Origin: Henckelia pumila
Lineage: Eukaryota; Streptophyta; Magnoliopsida; Lamiales; Gesneriaceae
Direction: 5' to 3'
Assembly (NCBI RefSeq): GCF_033568475.1
Contig: NC_133123.1
Location: 155,945,753-156,009,752 of the forward strand
DNA: 64,000 nt
The position numbers and the translations under genes were made by a program. How positions within the stretch are numbered: the stretch's first letter is position 1; every line of letters begins with the position of its first letter. Of this stretch, positions 1 through 12,102 are shown in pieces. A model generated the notes under the pieces. That model saw only the letters and a list, made by a program, of their open reading frames with translations. It made no database searches and was not told the origin of the DNA.

Positions 1-2165
1 ATACGTGTATCACTCAGATTTCATTCAGAATTTTGCACAGAGGAGAGCCGAGAGCCGAGACCTTTGATTCATTTTTCTTTCCAATTTTCAAACCCCCGTA
101 ACTTTTGATCCGTTCGTCCGATTTCAATTCCGAAAGATGTTCTGGAATCCTCGCGATAAGTACTTCGACTTGATGTAAGTTTCTGAGTACTTTAAGTATT
201 TTTTTTTAGAACGAAATTGGGCAGAGATCAGATGTTATGAGTTTAGAATGTTTTTGGAATTCTATTGTTTGTATATTCGATACCGGCTTGAAGAATTCAT
301 GTTAATGGTATTCAGTGTTGATGTTAGCATGTATATCCAGGATTATAGATGTGGATATGATGATATGAATGCTGGTTCATGAAGTGCATATACGTATGAT
401 TAGAATTACAAATGGATTCGAATATGATATTTTGTCGGGTACCGATTTTTAATCGCTACACCGTCGATTCGTGTTTTGAGACAAGTTTGATAGATGATTT
501 TCGAGATGAGATGTTCCTTGATATGTTTATGATAATAGCTGTTGGTTTGAAAAGTTGAATGACGATGAACGGATATGAAAATCCGTATGAATGGAATTGG
601 AATTAGAAATGAATTCAATACCGTAACGATTCCCGATTGTCAATCGCTACGATGATTGGTTATGTTTTGAAACCATAATGATATTCTACGATTGAGTCAA
701 TGATCTTGGGATTGTATACTGATATTGTTAGATGCAATCTTTATATGTCAGACATGCTACGAGCTCAAGCAACTCAAGAAGTCGAATAGTGAACCGAGGA
801 AGTTTGCTTGAGATTTGAAATGATTTGATTGAAGATGTGCTGATGATTTCGACTCGATTCTGAAAGGAATGACTTGAAAAAAGATTGATGTGCATGTTTT
901 GAGGTTGAAGAATTCAGAACAGACGAAATACGAAGGTAAAAGTAGACTACTATTCGATTGGGAATACAACTCGAGATGGTGTGTATCGAGTTCCCCTAAA
1001 TCACATACTTGCTTGTTTATTTGCTCTTATGTGCTTTCATTTGAGTTGTTGAATAAGTTTTTGATGTTATGAATGCCTTAATGATGATATATGTTGCATT
1101 CATCTTGAAGACTTATTCCTTGATTTTGAAATGAACGGAAACGTTCGAATAGACGATTTGAGGAATCTTATATGTATGGCCTGGGTGGTTGATTTAGCCT
1201 AGCGTCTGATTTGCATATATGATTGCTTCAAAGTCTAGAGAAGAAAGATAAGTAACCCCACCTCGAGCGGGAGAGTCGGTGGATTAGTTATGATATCTAC
1301 TTCTCGGGATCCCAACCGACGAATGATGAAATGAACCTTGTTTTGAAAACATGCATTGTATTTACTGTTATATCATGATCTTGATATATGTTTGATATGC
1401 ATGTTTAGTTGCTTTTACTGGGAAATATATTTCTCACCGGAGTTATCCGGCTATTGTTTTGTTGTATGTGTCATTGCAATAGGGGGATTGGAACAGGGCA
1501 AAAGCAATCATGAAGAACAAGGATTGAAGAGATATAGTGTGAGGATCCGAGTTAGGAGTTGTTTGAACTGTCATGAAGTTTATTGAGTCGTAAACATGAT
1601 CATTTTAGAAGTTACTTGTATCAAGACTTGTTAAGGATGATCTAAAAGTCTTGTTATTATATTTGAAATTTGAGTAATGTTTCAAATATTTGACTCCAAC
1701 ATGTTGTATCTTGAACTAGTTTTTATATGACAAGATTATTGCATGTTTATGAGATTTTGATTATGTTGTAAAGCCTTGGAATGGTTTATTCCTAACAATT
1801 ATGGCATGTTAGAATGCATGTTAGATGTTATGATTGATTAAACCATGTCTAGACTTTTGTAGGAGATGATCTTGAATCAATTGTAGGCTTGATTTCATTT
1901 TTGACAGCAGCTGAGCCAACATTTTTTTTCTGGTGCCGTGGCTGGCGCACGGGCGAGCTACTGCTCGCGCGCGCGCGAGCCAGCCCATGGAGCCTCGGGC
2001 TCGTTGAACTGCGCGCGCGCGAGGGGTGATGCCCGCGCGTGCGCAGGGCAATCTAATTTTAAAAAAAAAAAAATTGTCTTTTGTTTAGACATTGATTCAT
2101 TGTTTAGACTTTGATTATTGTCTAACAGTGTTGATTAATGAGAGATTAGAACTCGGGTCATCACA
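1..2165 (+). mobile_element. Probable partial LTR of a Ty3/Gypsy-like element (fossil)
   Basis: No host gene is visible here. The stretch has the texture of a long plant LTR: mixed TG/AT-rich sequence, a GC-rich CG-repeat patch near 1935-2050, and an end near 2158-2165 reading GGGTCATCACA, which resembles the CA-terminated 3' end of many plant Gypsy LTRs. The left end lies outside the window and no internal coding domain or second LTR is seen. It could be a solo or truncated LTR. The family assignment is inference from general appearance only. Confidence 0.35.
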
Positions 2166-2460
2166 CTGATTGTATCGGCAACACTTGCCCCGAGAGTAGA
2201 GCGTTATAGTGCTAAAGAAAGTATGTAACTTAATAATGAGGTGACTTAAGCTATTTATAGATATTCGGAGAGTTTCACGGGCTCTAGCCTCTTATGGGCT
2301 TTTGTAGAATTCAAGGTCTGCTGGAATTAAATATAAATAATACTTAAATAAGCTTGAGCCTCAAAAATATTTGGAGTGTACCTTTAGGATTGGACCCAAT
2401 CCCAGTGGAATTTTTAGACATAACTCATCATAGCCTCCCCACTCTCGAGCGTGTTCCACA
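2166..2460. other. Intergenic, nothing recognised
   Basis: AT-rich sequence between the LTR-like end and the duplicated block. I see no coding exon, RNA gene or terminal-repeat structure. Confidence 0.5.
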
Positions 2461-2480
2461 GTTGTGGCACCAATGCACCA

Positions 2481-3415
2481 TAACTTATTCTACCAAGTAA
2501 TGGATTTAAACAATAGCAACCACTTTTCTTCTATATCTTTCACTAAAAATAGAATCAATTTTTTCTATAAACAAAATCAATTTCTTGTCATGAGCTTCAA
2601 TTTCATGTTGGACATGTGTTAACTTCTGCACAATGTCCACTCGACTAGCATCTCCGACATACATTTTTTTCACGTCCAACAAAAAAAAAACTCATGTTCT
2701 CAAGATCACTTGGAACATCGTTTTGAGGATGATTTTGTTGTCAGGTAAGGCAGTCCTACTTAGAAAATTTTTTAAAAAATCAGTCATAACCACGACTATC
2801 AGTAACTAAAACCACATATTGCTATGCTTTGACATGTTAAAACTAATAAAATTCATTCAAAATACATGACTAAAATATTGATGTGAAACAAACCTCTTAT
2901 ATAACATGCTGACAGTTGAGCCGCAACTATAAGAGTTTGTTTTAGAATTATGACTTTCATGTTCCTCTTTCATGCCCTCCTATATGCAATCCTTGGATCA
3001 ACTAAATAAAACCGCTGAAAATATTTAATGCACCATAACTTATTTATATAAGTAACAGATTTAGGTAGTGTTTGGGAGAACTTATGAAAAGCACTTCTCA
3101 GCTTTTACTTCACAAAAATTTGAAATTTTATGAAATTTTATTAACGAAAAGTTGAGAACTGATTCCTAGAAGCTCTTCCAAACACTACCTTAAGACAATA
3201 GAAACCGCTTTCCCTCTATTCCCTTCACTAAAAATAGTATCAATTTTATCTATAAACAAAATCAGTTTCTTGACATGTGCTTTAACTTCCTGTTGGACAT
3301 GCTTTAATTTATGCACAATATCTACTCGACTAACATCTCCGACAAACAATGTTTCCACGTCCAACGAAAAAAAATCTCATGTTCTTAAGATCATTTGGAA
3401 TATCGTTGTGAGAAA
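2481..3415. repeat. Diverged direct duplication, second copy interrupted by a MITE
   Basis: About 2481-2715 and about 3032-3415 are diverged copies of one sequence. Shared landmarks are CCATAACTTATT, CACTAAAAATAG, a stretch around TCTATAAACAAAATCA, and CTCATGTTCT near the end. The second copy is longer because it carries the MITE at 3064-3189, so the first copy acts as the empty site. No coding sequence is evident. Confidence 0.75.
3064..3189. mobile_element. Tourist-like (PIF/Harbinger) MITE, 126 bp
   Basis: Terminal inverted repeats begin GGTAGTGTTTGG and end CCAAACACTACC. The element is flanked by TTA at 3061-3063 and 3190-3192. The paralogous sequence near 2509 reads GATTTAAACAATAG with one TTA and no insert. 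A 3-bp TWA duplication is the hallmark of PIF/Harbinger transposition. It is non-coding, and a relative of the same family lies at 28123-28230. Confidence 0.85.
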
Positions 3416-3432
3416 GTTTTTGCGCCAATTAA

Positions 3433-3545
3433 TACTTATAAGTTAAATATATAGAATATATATATGGAGAATTTTTTTCATCTAAACAATAACTTATAAG
3501 TTAAATACATAGAATATATATATAAGGAGAATTTGTTTCATCTAA
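3433..3545. repeat. Tandem repeat, about 58 bp x 2
   Basis: The motif beginning ACTTATAAGTTAAATA and ending TTCATCTAA occurs twice in direct tandem (about 3433-3485 and 3491-3545) with a few substitutions and small indels. Confidence 0.75.
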
Positions 3546-4085
3546 TACATAGTTTTACATTTCGCTGAAAATACATTATATTTTTATGGGTGTAGGTTAA
3601 ATATAATGTGATTCTATGCTACACCTGGATAAACATTCTCAGTGTATTTGTATGATATATTGAAAACATAAAATACTAATCGGTCTCGTACAAAAAAAAC
3701 ATCGGAACTTTTTCTCCAACGTAAATATATCACATATCTATACTAGTTATACTATGTCGTAATGAGATGAGTAACTATCTTCATGTCCTATTGTTATTTA
3801 TATTACATTGTTATTGTTAAATTCGTGTATAACTGTTATTTTTACTACTAAAATTAGGACGTCTGCTCTTCGTCTTGTCAACTCACATATGTCACATTTG
3901 CATCTCACCTAGGGTTGCAAACGAACCGAACTTGTTCGTGAGGTTTAAGAGTACGCTCGATAAATATTGAATTCGTATTCGAGCTTATCGAACTCGAGCC
4001 GAATTCGAACATGTTCGAACTTTTTTTCGAGCCGAGCTCGAGCCGAAATTATTTTGTTCGATAGTTCGAGAATAGTTCGCGAACC

Positions 4086-4735
4086 TTAATATTTAATTAA
4101 TATAATATAATTATCTATTACTATTATAAATATATGAGTTCCAATTGTGAATTTTTCGAGTTTGCCCTTATTTATCTTACATAATATTAATTAAATATTT
4201 TTGTCATTCCAATGTATTTTTTTGGTTTTCCCTTTCATTTTCTAGATTAGTCTAGAGTAATTAATTTTTTTAATTAATTGTTAACATTTAATTCATGTCT
4301 TAAATTAAAAAAGTTATTAATTAATTAATTAATTAATGATTAATAATAATAATAAAATTATTCAAAGTAAATTAATTGTTAAATTTAATTCATTTCCTAA
4401 ACTAAAAAAAATATTATATTAATCTATTACTACTATTATAAATATATGAGTTCCAATTGTAAATTTTTGAATTTGCCCTTATTTATCTTACATAATATTA
4501 ATTAAATATTTTTGTCATTTCCAATGTATTTTTTTGGTTTTTCCTTTCATTTTCTAGATTCGTCTAGAGTAATTAATTTTTTTATTAATTTTTAACATTT
4601 AATTCATGTCTTAAATTAAAAAAAGTTATTAATTAATTAATTAATTAATGATTAATAATAATAATAAAATTATTCAAAGTAAATTAATTGTTAAATTTAA
4701 TTCATTTCCTAAACTAAAAAAATTATTATATTAAT
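4086..4735. repeat. Tandem duplication of the Helitron 5' end, period about 309 bp
   Basis: Sequence from CTATTACTATTATAAATA at 4115 recurs at about 4423. Both copies carry GAGTTCCAATTG, TTTGCCCTTATTTATC and a run of TTAATTAA units followed by (AAT)n. Differences are few. The result is two candidate Helitron 5' termini in tandem. Confidence 0.85.
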
Positions 4736-5205
4736 TGAAATATGTATTAATTTATTTGTTATAATATATATCTATAAAAGTGACACTTTAGTTATTATCA
4801 CTTTTCATTTCATAATTAATACTTATGTGTAATATTTTTTTAAAATTTTAGAGACTACAAATATAATCAACAACATTAATATTTTCATGTACAAGTTAAA
4901 AAATATACTCATTTCTAGATTAGTTCCAATTGTCAATTTTCTAATTTGCCTTTCTTATTTTTCATACTATTAATTAAAAAAAATAGATGTAGTTTAAATA
5001 AGTGAAATATAGAGAGTATGATTATAATTAAGTTTTAAGTTGATATTTGTACTACAGTATAATAATTGGCTAATAGAATCAATTAATACTAATAAAATAA
5101 AATAATTATACAAGTAGTTAATAATATTAAGTTAATATGGATAAATTGTTAAAAGAGCGGGACATATGATATTCAATATGATAACTAGACTATATAATTG
5201 AGACA

Positions 5206-5474
5206 ATCCCACAGGGGCATAGGTGAGTTGGTAAGGTCTGAGTTGACGTGGGAAGAGATTCTCCAGCGTTGCGGGTTCGATCCTCGTGTGGGGCATATTT
5301 CCTGCTGAAATATTGAGGGGGTATGCTCTGAGGGTTGGCCATGTTGCTCCCTTCTTCAGGTCTCTGCCGCTCGTGCACATCCCTCGATTTAACCTCCGCA
5401 TGAGCCAATGGGCCTCTGACTCATGTGGAATGAGGTCCCCTTCATGGTCAACCTTTTATATATATATATATATA
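5206..5474 (+). mobile_element. tRNA-derived SINE
   Basis: The 5' part resembles a tRNA. It has an A-box-like stretch around ATAGGTGAGTTGGTAAGG (5219-5236) and a B box GGTTCGATCC (5274-5283), followed by an unrelated body and a (TA)n tail. It is flanked by near-identical 14-15 bp direct repeats, TATATAATTGAGACA at 5191-5205 and TATATAATTGAAACA at 5475-5489. Pol III boxes, tail and target duplication together identify a SINE inserted into the Helitron body. It does not fold into a complete tRNA and is not a tRNA gene. Confidence 0.85.
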
Positions 5475-5998
5475 TATATAATTGAAACAGATAAAAAATA
5501 AATGTATTTTAAATAAGTGAGACAAAAAGATCGGGTATGATTATGACTAAATTTCATGTGGATATTTGTATTACAATATAATACTTGGCTAATAGAATTA
5601 ATTAATGTTAATACTTATGAAATCGTAAAATATTGCATGACAAAACTTAAAAAATCACACTAAATTCAAATCGATTTTAAGTTAGACAAGTTATTTTTAT
5701 ATCTAAGTTACTTGAATGATTTATTATAAAAGTTTTTAACTTGTTTAAATATGATTGTTCATCCTCTAAAAAAATATTTCTCTTCACATTTTTTTAGTCT
5801 ACTCAAATTTTTATTGCAAATAATATATTTAACATACTATTCTTAAAAATTATAAATTAATTATCACACTCATATATAAATGTTTTTTTATGGCATGTAC
5901 AACAACATCTACTTTAAATGTATATAAAATTTAAAACAACTCAATTGGATTATTATTGAAGAAAATTAAGAATAAAAGCATATATTCGAGTCAAAAAT

Positions 5999-6645
5999 TG
6001 AGATCGAACATTGTTGAATTTTCAAATATCACGTCAGCAATTGAACTAACAATAGTCGAAAATTAAATGTTAGTGCACCAAAACCAAATTTGACAAATCA
6101 ATGGACTAAAACTCAAATTTAGATAAGTTAATGAATCAAAAAATCACTTATCTGAAAAATATTACTGTAGCAAGTTAATATACAACAATTGTCTTATGAT
6201 TAACATGGTTTATCAGAGAAAAAATAATACGTGATTTTTATTTACTTTATCAATGGAAGATCAACTTTCATATCTAAATAAAAGCTTTTAAATAAAGGAA
6301 AAATAGTTTTTTTTTGTTCACTAACTTATTTAATATTATGATTTGGTCCACTAAGTTTACAAAGTTTATTTTTGATACGATAAATTTTAATTCGGTTATT
6401 TTAGGTCTAATTGGGTTAGAGACTCATTGGAAAATACTGACTTATAATAAATAAAAAAATACTTACATGACGTGAAAATGTTGAAGTGAGATCGAACATT
6501 GTTGAATTGTCAAATATCAAGTCATCAATTGGACAAACAATAATTGAAAATTAAATGTGAGTGCACCATAACCAAATTTGACAACTCAATGGACTAAAAC
6601 TCAAATTTGGACAAGTTGATGAATCAAAAAATCATTTTCCTGAAA
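5999..6645. repeat. Diverged direct repeat of about 160 bp, spacing about 490 bp
   Basis: About 5999-6160 and 6488-6645 both begin GAGATCGAACATTGTTGAATT and end in ATGAATCAAAAAATCA with scattered substitutions. They lie inside the Helitron body. No coding role is apparent. Confidence 0.75.
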
Positions 6646-7668
6646 GAAATTACTGTTTTTTTTTTTCTTAAAAATCAATATAAGTAAAATTATCATTTAA
6701 CATAAATTGTTTAAGCTGAGATGCAATGATAGTCTCTAAGAGCAATCGAAACACGATGCTTGAGATTTTGTAATATTTAAGATATTTGAATCGTATTGTT
6801 ACCATCAACTATAAATTTTGATAAAGCGATACGTATTCGGTCATACAATTAGTATCAGAGTCAAGACCATAGTTTCGATTCACATTGATTGAAAGCACAA
6901 TTGTTGATAAGGTGATTGTTTGGGTGCAATAATTGTCCTCTTGGGTTGAACAACTGAAATATGTATTTGTTTGAACTGTGATACAATCTAAAAGATTTGC
7001 GTTACACAATTACCAGCAACTATAGTTTTTAGTAAAATACAAATCTCTTGATCCTACCGTTTGTAACAATATAAATATTTTACATTTTTCAATAAATATA
7101 TAACATATGTTATTGTTTTAAAATTGTTAGCTTTAAAAAATAAAACTTAATGAATAAACATATAATATCACTAAAAAAACGTCTATAAAAAACCGACAAA
7201 TATAACAAAAAAAAAAAGTTAAATAGGTCATATGATCACTTCAGTAGCTAATTAGATATTGAATCATAGTTACTGAAGTTTGAACTGACACCCGTAAAAA
7301 AATATAACACTTGATTTTAATAAAACTAAACATTCAAAATTTGATAACTCCGATCACAATCAAATAAAATTATTATTACGTGCAACGCACGTACATTTTG
7401 CTAGTATAATAAATATATATACATTTCGAACTTTTTCGAACATTTCGAGCTTTTCGAACCATAATATCCGAATAGTTCACGAATAGGTTCGAATATTTCG
7501 AGCCGAACTCGAACTTTAACTTTATTTCGAGCCGAACTCGAGCCAAAATATTTAAAATTATCGAACTTCGAATCGAGCTCGAACTCGAATATACTCTTAT
7601 CGAGCCGAATTCGAGCCTTAAAATTTTACCATTATTCGACTCGATTTGGTTCGTTTGCACATTCTCAT

Positions 7669-8567
7669 CGAGCTATTGTTATTAGCCCTATCAATAAACA
7701 TTATGTGCAAATCCAATTTGTTTTATTTCCTGTCTTCTGAAGTGAACTATATCTTTTTGTAAACAGGCTACATAATGTAGATTGTAGACTAGAGAAGATA
7801 ATAATTGAATCCATCGAATTCCCAGCATTGGAATTCTCGAAAACTTTATTTCAAGAGCACCTACACTTGTTTTTATAGGAATTCTCGAAAACTTTATTTC
7901 TAGAGCACCTACACTTGTTTTTATAAAATATTATAGATAACGATTTCATTACACAAATCCTTCAAATCGTATAACAGTCTGAACAAAAAAGGTAGTTATT
8001 GTCTTCTACAATTTAGCCTCCCGAAAGTTCCATCAATTAATAATTTATAGGATTTGATCATTAGACCTTTGACTACAGAATCACACAAACTGGTGGGGAA
8101 ACTGTTGCTTCGAACAATGAATTTCCCGAAAAAAGTTGGTTCGTTTTTGCCATCCTACATTCATTTCATCATATTAAGGCGCATTGTGCTGTGAAAACTG
8201 CTTCCAAACATATCATATACACATCAAAATTAAGTCATTTAACCATAACAACTAAACCCGTGATGCATGTTGAACGGAACTACGAAACAGAGTGAACATT
8301 TTCCTTTCACCTATATTCAGCAGACAATAAGATAATTTAACGAAATATTCGAAGGGAAAGGTAAGTAAATAGACGCAAGGAAAAAAAAAACCTGATAAAA
8401 GATGAGGTGCAACTGTGAGCAATGATCTGAAGGTGGAAGCCTGTTCCTGTTCTCTTTTTCGCAATTTATATCATATAAAGTTAATATAATAAAGTCACAA
8501 TTTGGGTACTAATTACTATAGTCGGATCTAAAGCATAATCGTTTGCAAGCTGTACAAAGTTAACTTG
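7669..8567. other. Intergenic / 3' flank of the APO3-like gene, with 48-bp tandem repeat
   Basis: Sequence downstream of the minus-strand APO3-like gene. It contains two tandem 48-bp units at 7830-7925, each beginning GGAATTCTCGAAAACTTTAT. No coding exon is supported; the short frames here lack splice context or homology I recognise. Confidence 0.6.
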
Positions 8568-10960
8568 TCATGCAACAAATCGAGCCTCCTCTTTTTCGGG
8601 AACCACGATATCAAGTCTCATCATTGACCTGTACTTATCAGGTACTTGAGCGCCAGCCTGCATACACACTTCAAGCACCGCTGGTGCCTTACCATAGAAC
8701 TTCCTGAGTGTTTGTTTCAATGGCAGCCCTTTTGGATTTTCAACATGCCAGACATAATTGGGAGGAAACATTTCATCCACAGTTGCATCTTGCCAACCGT
8801 GTTTCCCATCTCTCCACTGATGCTTGAATTCCCCACAAAGCTTCGCGTTGTGACCCCAGGGGCCCACATGAACCTCCGAGCAATAGCCACACGCCTTAAT
8901 TGTGTACTTTTTCATCAATTTTGTTACACCCCGCTTAACTTTCTCGTATGCTTTGACAGTCTGCTGTGCAATCTTAGGAACATCCGATTCCGCAGGGGGT
9001 GAATATCGATCTTGGATTCGATAAGTGTCAAGTTCCATAATCGATGATTCTGAACCATAAGAGCTGTGGAGTTCAGGCTCTTCAATCAACCCACCCATAT
9101 CAATCACTTTCTTACCTAGCATTCGGATGGGTTTTGTTCTCCTTCGCGAGGGATAGTCAGGCAATTCAACGCCTGCTTGGATGCAAAGTTCGATCACGGC
9201 AGGAATTCTGTCATAATTAAAACGAGTTTCATGCTTGATGCGCTGGCCAAAAGGATCGTACATATGGTATGACTCAATAGGGAGAAGCACATCGTTAATG
9301 GAACCCTTCACCCATGAATGGAAACTTTTGCGGCTTCCACTAGTCGGGCCACAACAGTCCTGAATATTGTGGCCAGCTAAGGCAACGTGGATGTCTGAGC
9401 ACTCGCTGCAAGAGAAACAATAATAATGTTACTTCAACAATTGCATAATGCATACAGATCAACTGCTCCTAAACAAATCCTAGAGATGAAGTGGGAGAAA
9501 AGTTGAAACGTCTTAATTGTTTTGAATTTGCCTTTGGGTTACCTACAAGCATGAACAGGAACAACATGCAAGAGTCGTGCAAGTCCACTTATTAAAATTT
9601 TCCAAGCACCGACTACTTCATATGCAACAGGAATTAGCTCAGGTACAAGCAGTCCATTCTTAGGAGGCTCAAGTGGCTTCTCAATTCCCATTTGTGCCAA
9701 TTTCTTATCAGCCCTGGCAGCTTGCTGAATTTTCGTTATGGGTATAGGATAGGGCTTCTTCTTTTTCTTTGGAAGTATCGGCGGAAGATCCACATTCTGT
9801 AGCGACGCCTCAAGTTTCTTCACTTTGCGACCATGAGTAAGCCTGCTGTCTGTGCAGAAGATTATTATTCGTCTTCTTGTAGCATTCTCATTTTCGTAAG
9901 CATGGGTGACCTGGAACTGCAAATCAACCGTTAATCATTTGAATGATCAACTGTCACACACTGTCGAAAACTATTAAACATTTCTACTCATAAATAAGGG
10001 CAAGGACTCGAGGCAGCCTTGCACAATAAGATCATTAGTCCACAGTTGGTTATTAAGGTTAACTTGTGAATTAGTAAAACTCAAACTTAACAGCTGCTTA
10101 GAAGTGCAACTGAAATTTGAAACACCAAAATGAAATACATTTGCAAGGATAAAAAATGTCCCACAAAGCAAACATTGTATGTTCTATCATGCAGTTAAAT
10201 GCCTTCCTCAATCTCCTTTGTCATTTACGTCATAGTCTCTCTCAACACAGCAAATCCTAAATGAAATTTCAACAAGCTAGAAACCCATCGTGAAGCATTT
10301 ACAGCTAAGCGCAATCCTATCTTAGAACGAATCAACAAATGTTATGGTAGAATCTAGTCTACCCTAGACCTTCAAGGAGTATTTCGAGCAAGCAGACTCA
10401 TATCAGGGGCTAGAGCAACAGCAAAATTTGAAAGTTAAAAAGAATTTGTTTTCTACACAATAAATGTCCCCTTCCTCATAGAGCGCAACAGCAGAATGTC
10501 TGATCCTTGTGAGATATATAAACCTATATTGCCAATTTGGCATCAAACCTGAAACCACCAATCCCTGTTCCAATCACTTCCCCTTTATTTCCCTCAGTAG
10601 ATTGGATTCGCTATACTACTAACAAAAGTACTCTACCTGAACCTCGTAAGGTACATTGCAAAGAGTAATTTTAACTGATAAGATAAAAATGTTGCACAAA
10701 TCAAAAGGAACAAAATGGAAATATGGGTGTTAAATGGGCAGAATGCGTTTATATCCCATATTCAAATCTCGATATGAAAATTAATTCTTCCACTGCTTGC
10801 ACTAAGATTCTCGAAAGTAAATTTAGCCTGAGCTATTCGTAGAGGCCCATTATACGTGCAGAAACCACCAAATCAAAGATGTGACTCGAATAAACAAAAT
10901 TACCTTTATCCCCAGGAAAGATGAATTTGGAATTGGAAAATGAGACGTCTTAAGCTCCAT
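8568..10960 (-). CDS. APO3: APO protein 3-like (Accumulation of Photosystem One family)
   Basis: Three coding exons on the minus strand: 10960-10904, 9916-9543 and 9405-8568. All introns are GT-AG, and the total is 1,269 nt for 422 aa. The protein has two APO (DUF794) repeats, each with a zinc-binding-like cluster. The first is CSEC at residues 143-146 followed by H156 and C161. The second is CGYC at 316-319 followed by a GH pair and a cysteine at 334. The lysine-rich linker and the VDLPPILPKK and KNGLLVPELIP segments resemble APO3 more than APO1, APO2 or APO4. APO proteins are plant-specific organellar factors; APO1 acts in chloroplast group II intron splicing and APO3 is predicted to be mitochondrial. 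The start was chosen because ATG at 10960 joins in phase to exon 2. The N-terminus is not a strong transit peptide by eye, so an alternative upstream start is possible. Confidence 0.85.
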
Positions 10961-11540
10961 CGAGCCAGATAAAACACCTGAAAGGATAGATAACATCAAA
11001 TAAGCAGAAGTTGGCAATTTAACGCTTAAATTTCTCCAAGGAATGAAGTTGGGTACATGTCACACTTGCGCTCTAGATACATATCAAAAGGCTGAAGGTT
11101 TTACCCTTTTTCAGTGGGATCCATGGAGAGTAAACCACCGCTGGTAATTGTTGTAGCATCTATCTTATATAGACTCTTATCTTACAATCTCACCAGAAAA
11201 CACAAATTTGGCAATCTGAAAACAAAAGTGCACTTCGTTAAATGGTTAGCTTCAAACATAACGTAAACACGCTATCCAATTCGATAAATTAACCCAAAAA
11301 CAAACAAACAAACAAAATTGAGCTCAATTCAGCTACGAAGGTTGCTAATGCAAATGCGTATACCACAAGGACAGGTTACCGAAAAATTTACAAATATATA
11401 TACGAAAATCACCTGAAATTTTCGATCTTTAAATGAATTACAGCCTCTAAATAACGAAAGTCTTCACTCCAAGCGCCGTTCCCCAACTGTTCGAAGAGGA
11501 CTGGAGAATGATTGAATGAGCGAAAATCTCCGAGTGCCCG
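10961..11540 (-). promoter_or_regulatory. 5' leader of the APO3-like gene with UTR introns
   Basis: On the minus strand the ATG exon is preceded by an acceptor (CTTTCAG just upstream of GTGTTTTATC, near 10980). A likely first untranslated exon at about 11540-11413 ends TTTCAG/GTGATTT. A further non-coding exon between them cannot be excluded. Transcription start and TATA box cannot be fixed by eye. Confidence 0.5.
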
Positions 11541-11677
11541 ATTCGCTTTATTGGGCTTTATCTCCGGGTCCCGCTTATGTGTATATATTGAATTAAAAAA
11601 AATTTAAAAAAACTCCTATTTCTCGTATCAATTCTATTATTTTGGATCCGAGAATTAAAAATATTTAATTTAATTAA

Positions 11678-11984
11678 GAGTCCGTTTAGTTTAAAAAGTC
11701 AAAGAGAAAAAGTGTTTTTTTAAAAAAAAAAAAGTGTTTTTGTTGTTATAAATGTGTTTGGATAATTTTAAAGTGCTTTTAAAAGCACTTATTTAAGCCA
11801 AAATAAGTGCTTATTTAAAAGCTAATATTTGTAGCTTTTCAAAGGCTTTTAGTTTATAAAAAATATTTTCAATCTATTTATCCAAACACAAAATTAATTT
11901 AGTTTTTACTTAAAAAAGCACTTTTAAAAGCCAACTTAAAAAGCAATTATTTTTTAAAAAGTCTTTTAAAAGCGAACGGGGCTC
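11678..11984. mobile_element. Tourist-like MITE, 307 bp
   Basis: The ends are inverted: GAGTCCGTTTAGTTT at the left, and a right end whose complement reads GAGCCCCGTTCGCTTTT. TAA flanks both sides (11675-11677 and 11985-11987). The interior is AT-rich with AAAGTGCTTTT/AAAAGCACTTT palindromes. TWA duplication and GTTTGG-like ends fit PIF/Harbinger MITEs. It is non-coding and lies about 140 bp upstream of the APO3-like leader. Confidence 0.75.
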
Positions 11985-12102
11985 TAAATTGGTTTGTCTC
12001 AGGAATATGAGACGATCAAAAAATTAAGTGCAGCTCCCAAGTAAATAGCATTCATTATTACCCTATGCATGACTTATGTTAATTAATGTTGAATAATCAA
12101 CA

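Larger units (their letters stand above)
4114..7404 (+). mobile_element. Non-autonomous Helitron, about 3.3 kb
   Basis: The 5' terminus TCTATTACTATTATAAA follows an A at 4113. The 3' end has a short hairpin ACGTGC-AAC-GCACGT at 7378-7392, then 8 nt later CTAG at 7401-7404 followed by T at 7405. TC start, 3' hairpin, CTRR end and insertion between A and T are the diagnostic Helitron features. No Rep/helicase coding sequence is visible, so it is non-autonomous. Its 5' portion is duplicated (a second TC terminus at 4423), and it contains an internal direct repeat and a SINE. Confidence 0.8.
3910..7668. mobile_element. TIR DNA transposon (possibly hAT-like) interrupted by a Helitron
   Basis: The outer ends are inverted: GCAAACGAACC near 3917 and GGTTCGTTTGC near 7648. 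Both ends carry subterminal clusters of GAGCTCGAGCCGAA-type repeats (about 3960-4080 and 7430-7620), typical of transposase-binding arrays in non-autonomous plant elements. The middle, 4114-7404, is a Helitron insertion, so the original element was only about 470 bp. A clean target duplication is not obvious, so assignment to hAT is tentative. Confidence 0.6.

Noticed and set aside
5211-5295. Possible tRNA gene because of the B box
   Set aside because: No complete cloverleaf, followed by an unrelated body and TA tail with flanking target duplications: a SINE.
8646-9002. Plus-strand open frame of 118 aa
   Set aside because: Antisense shadow of the third APO3-like exon, which has strong family motifs.
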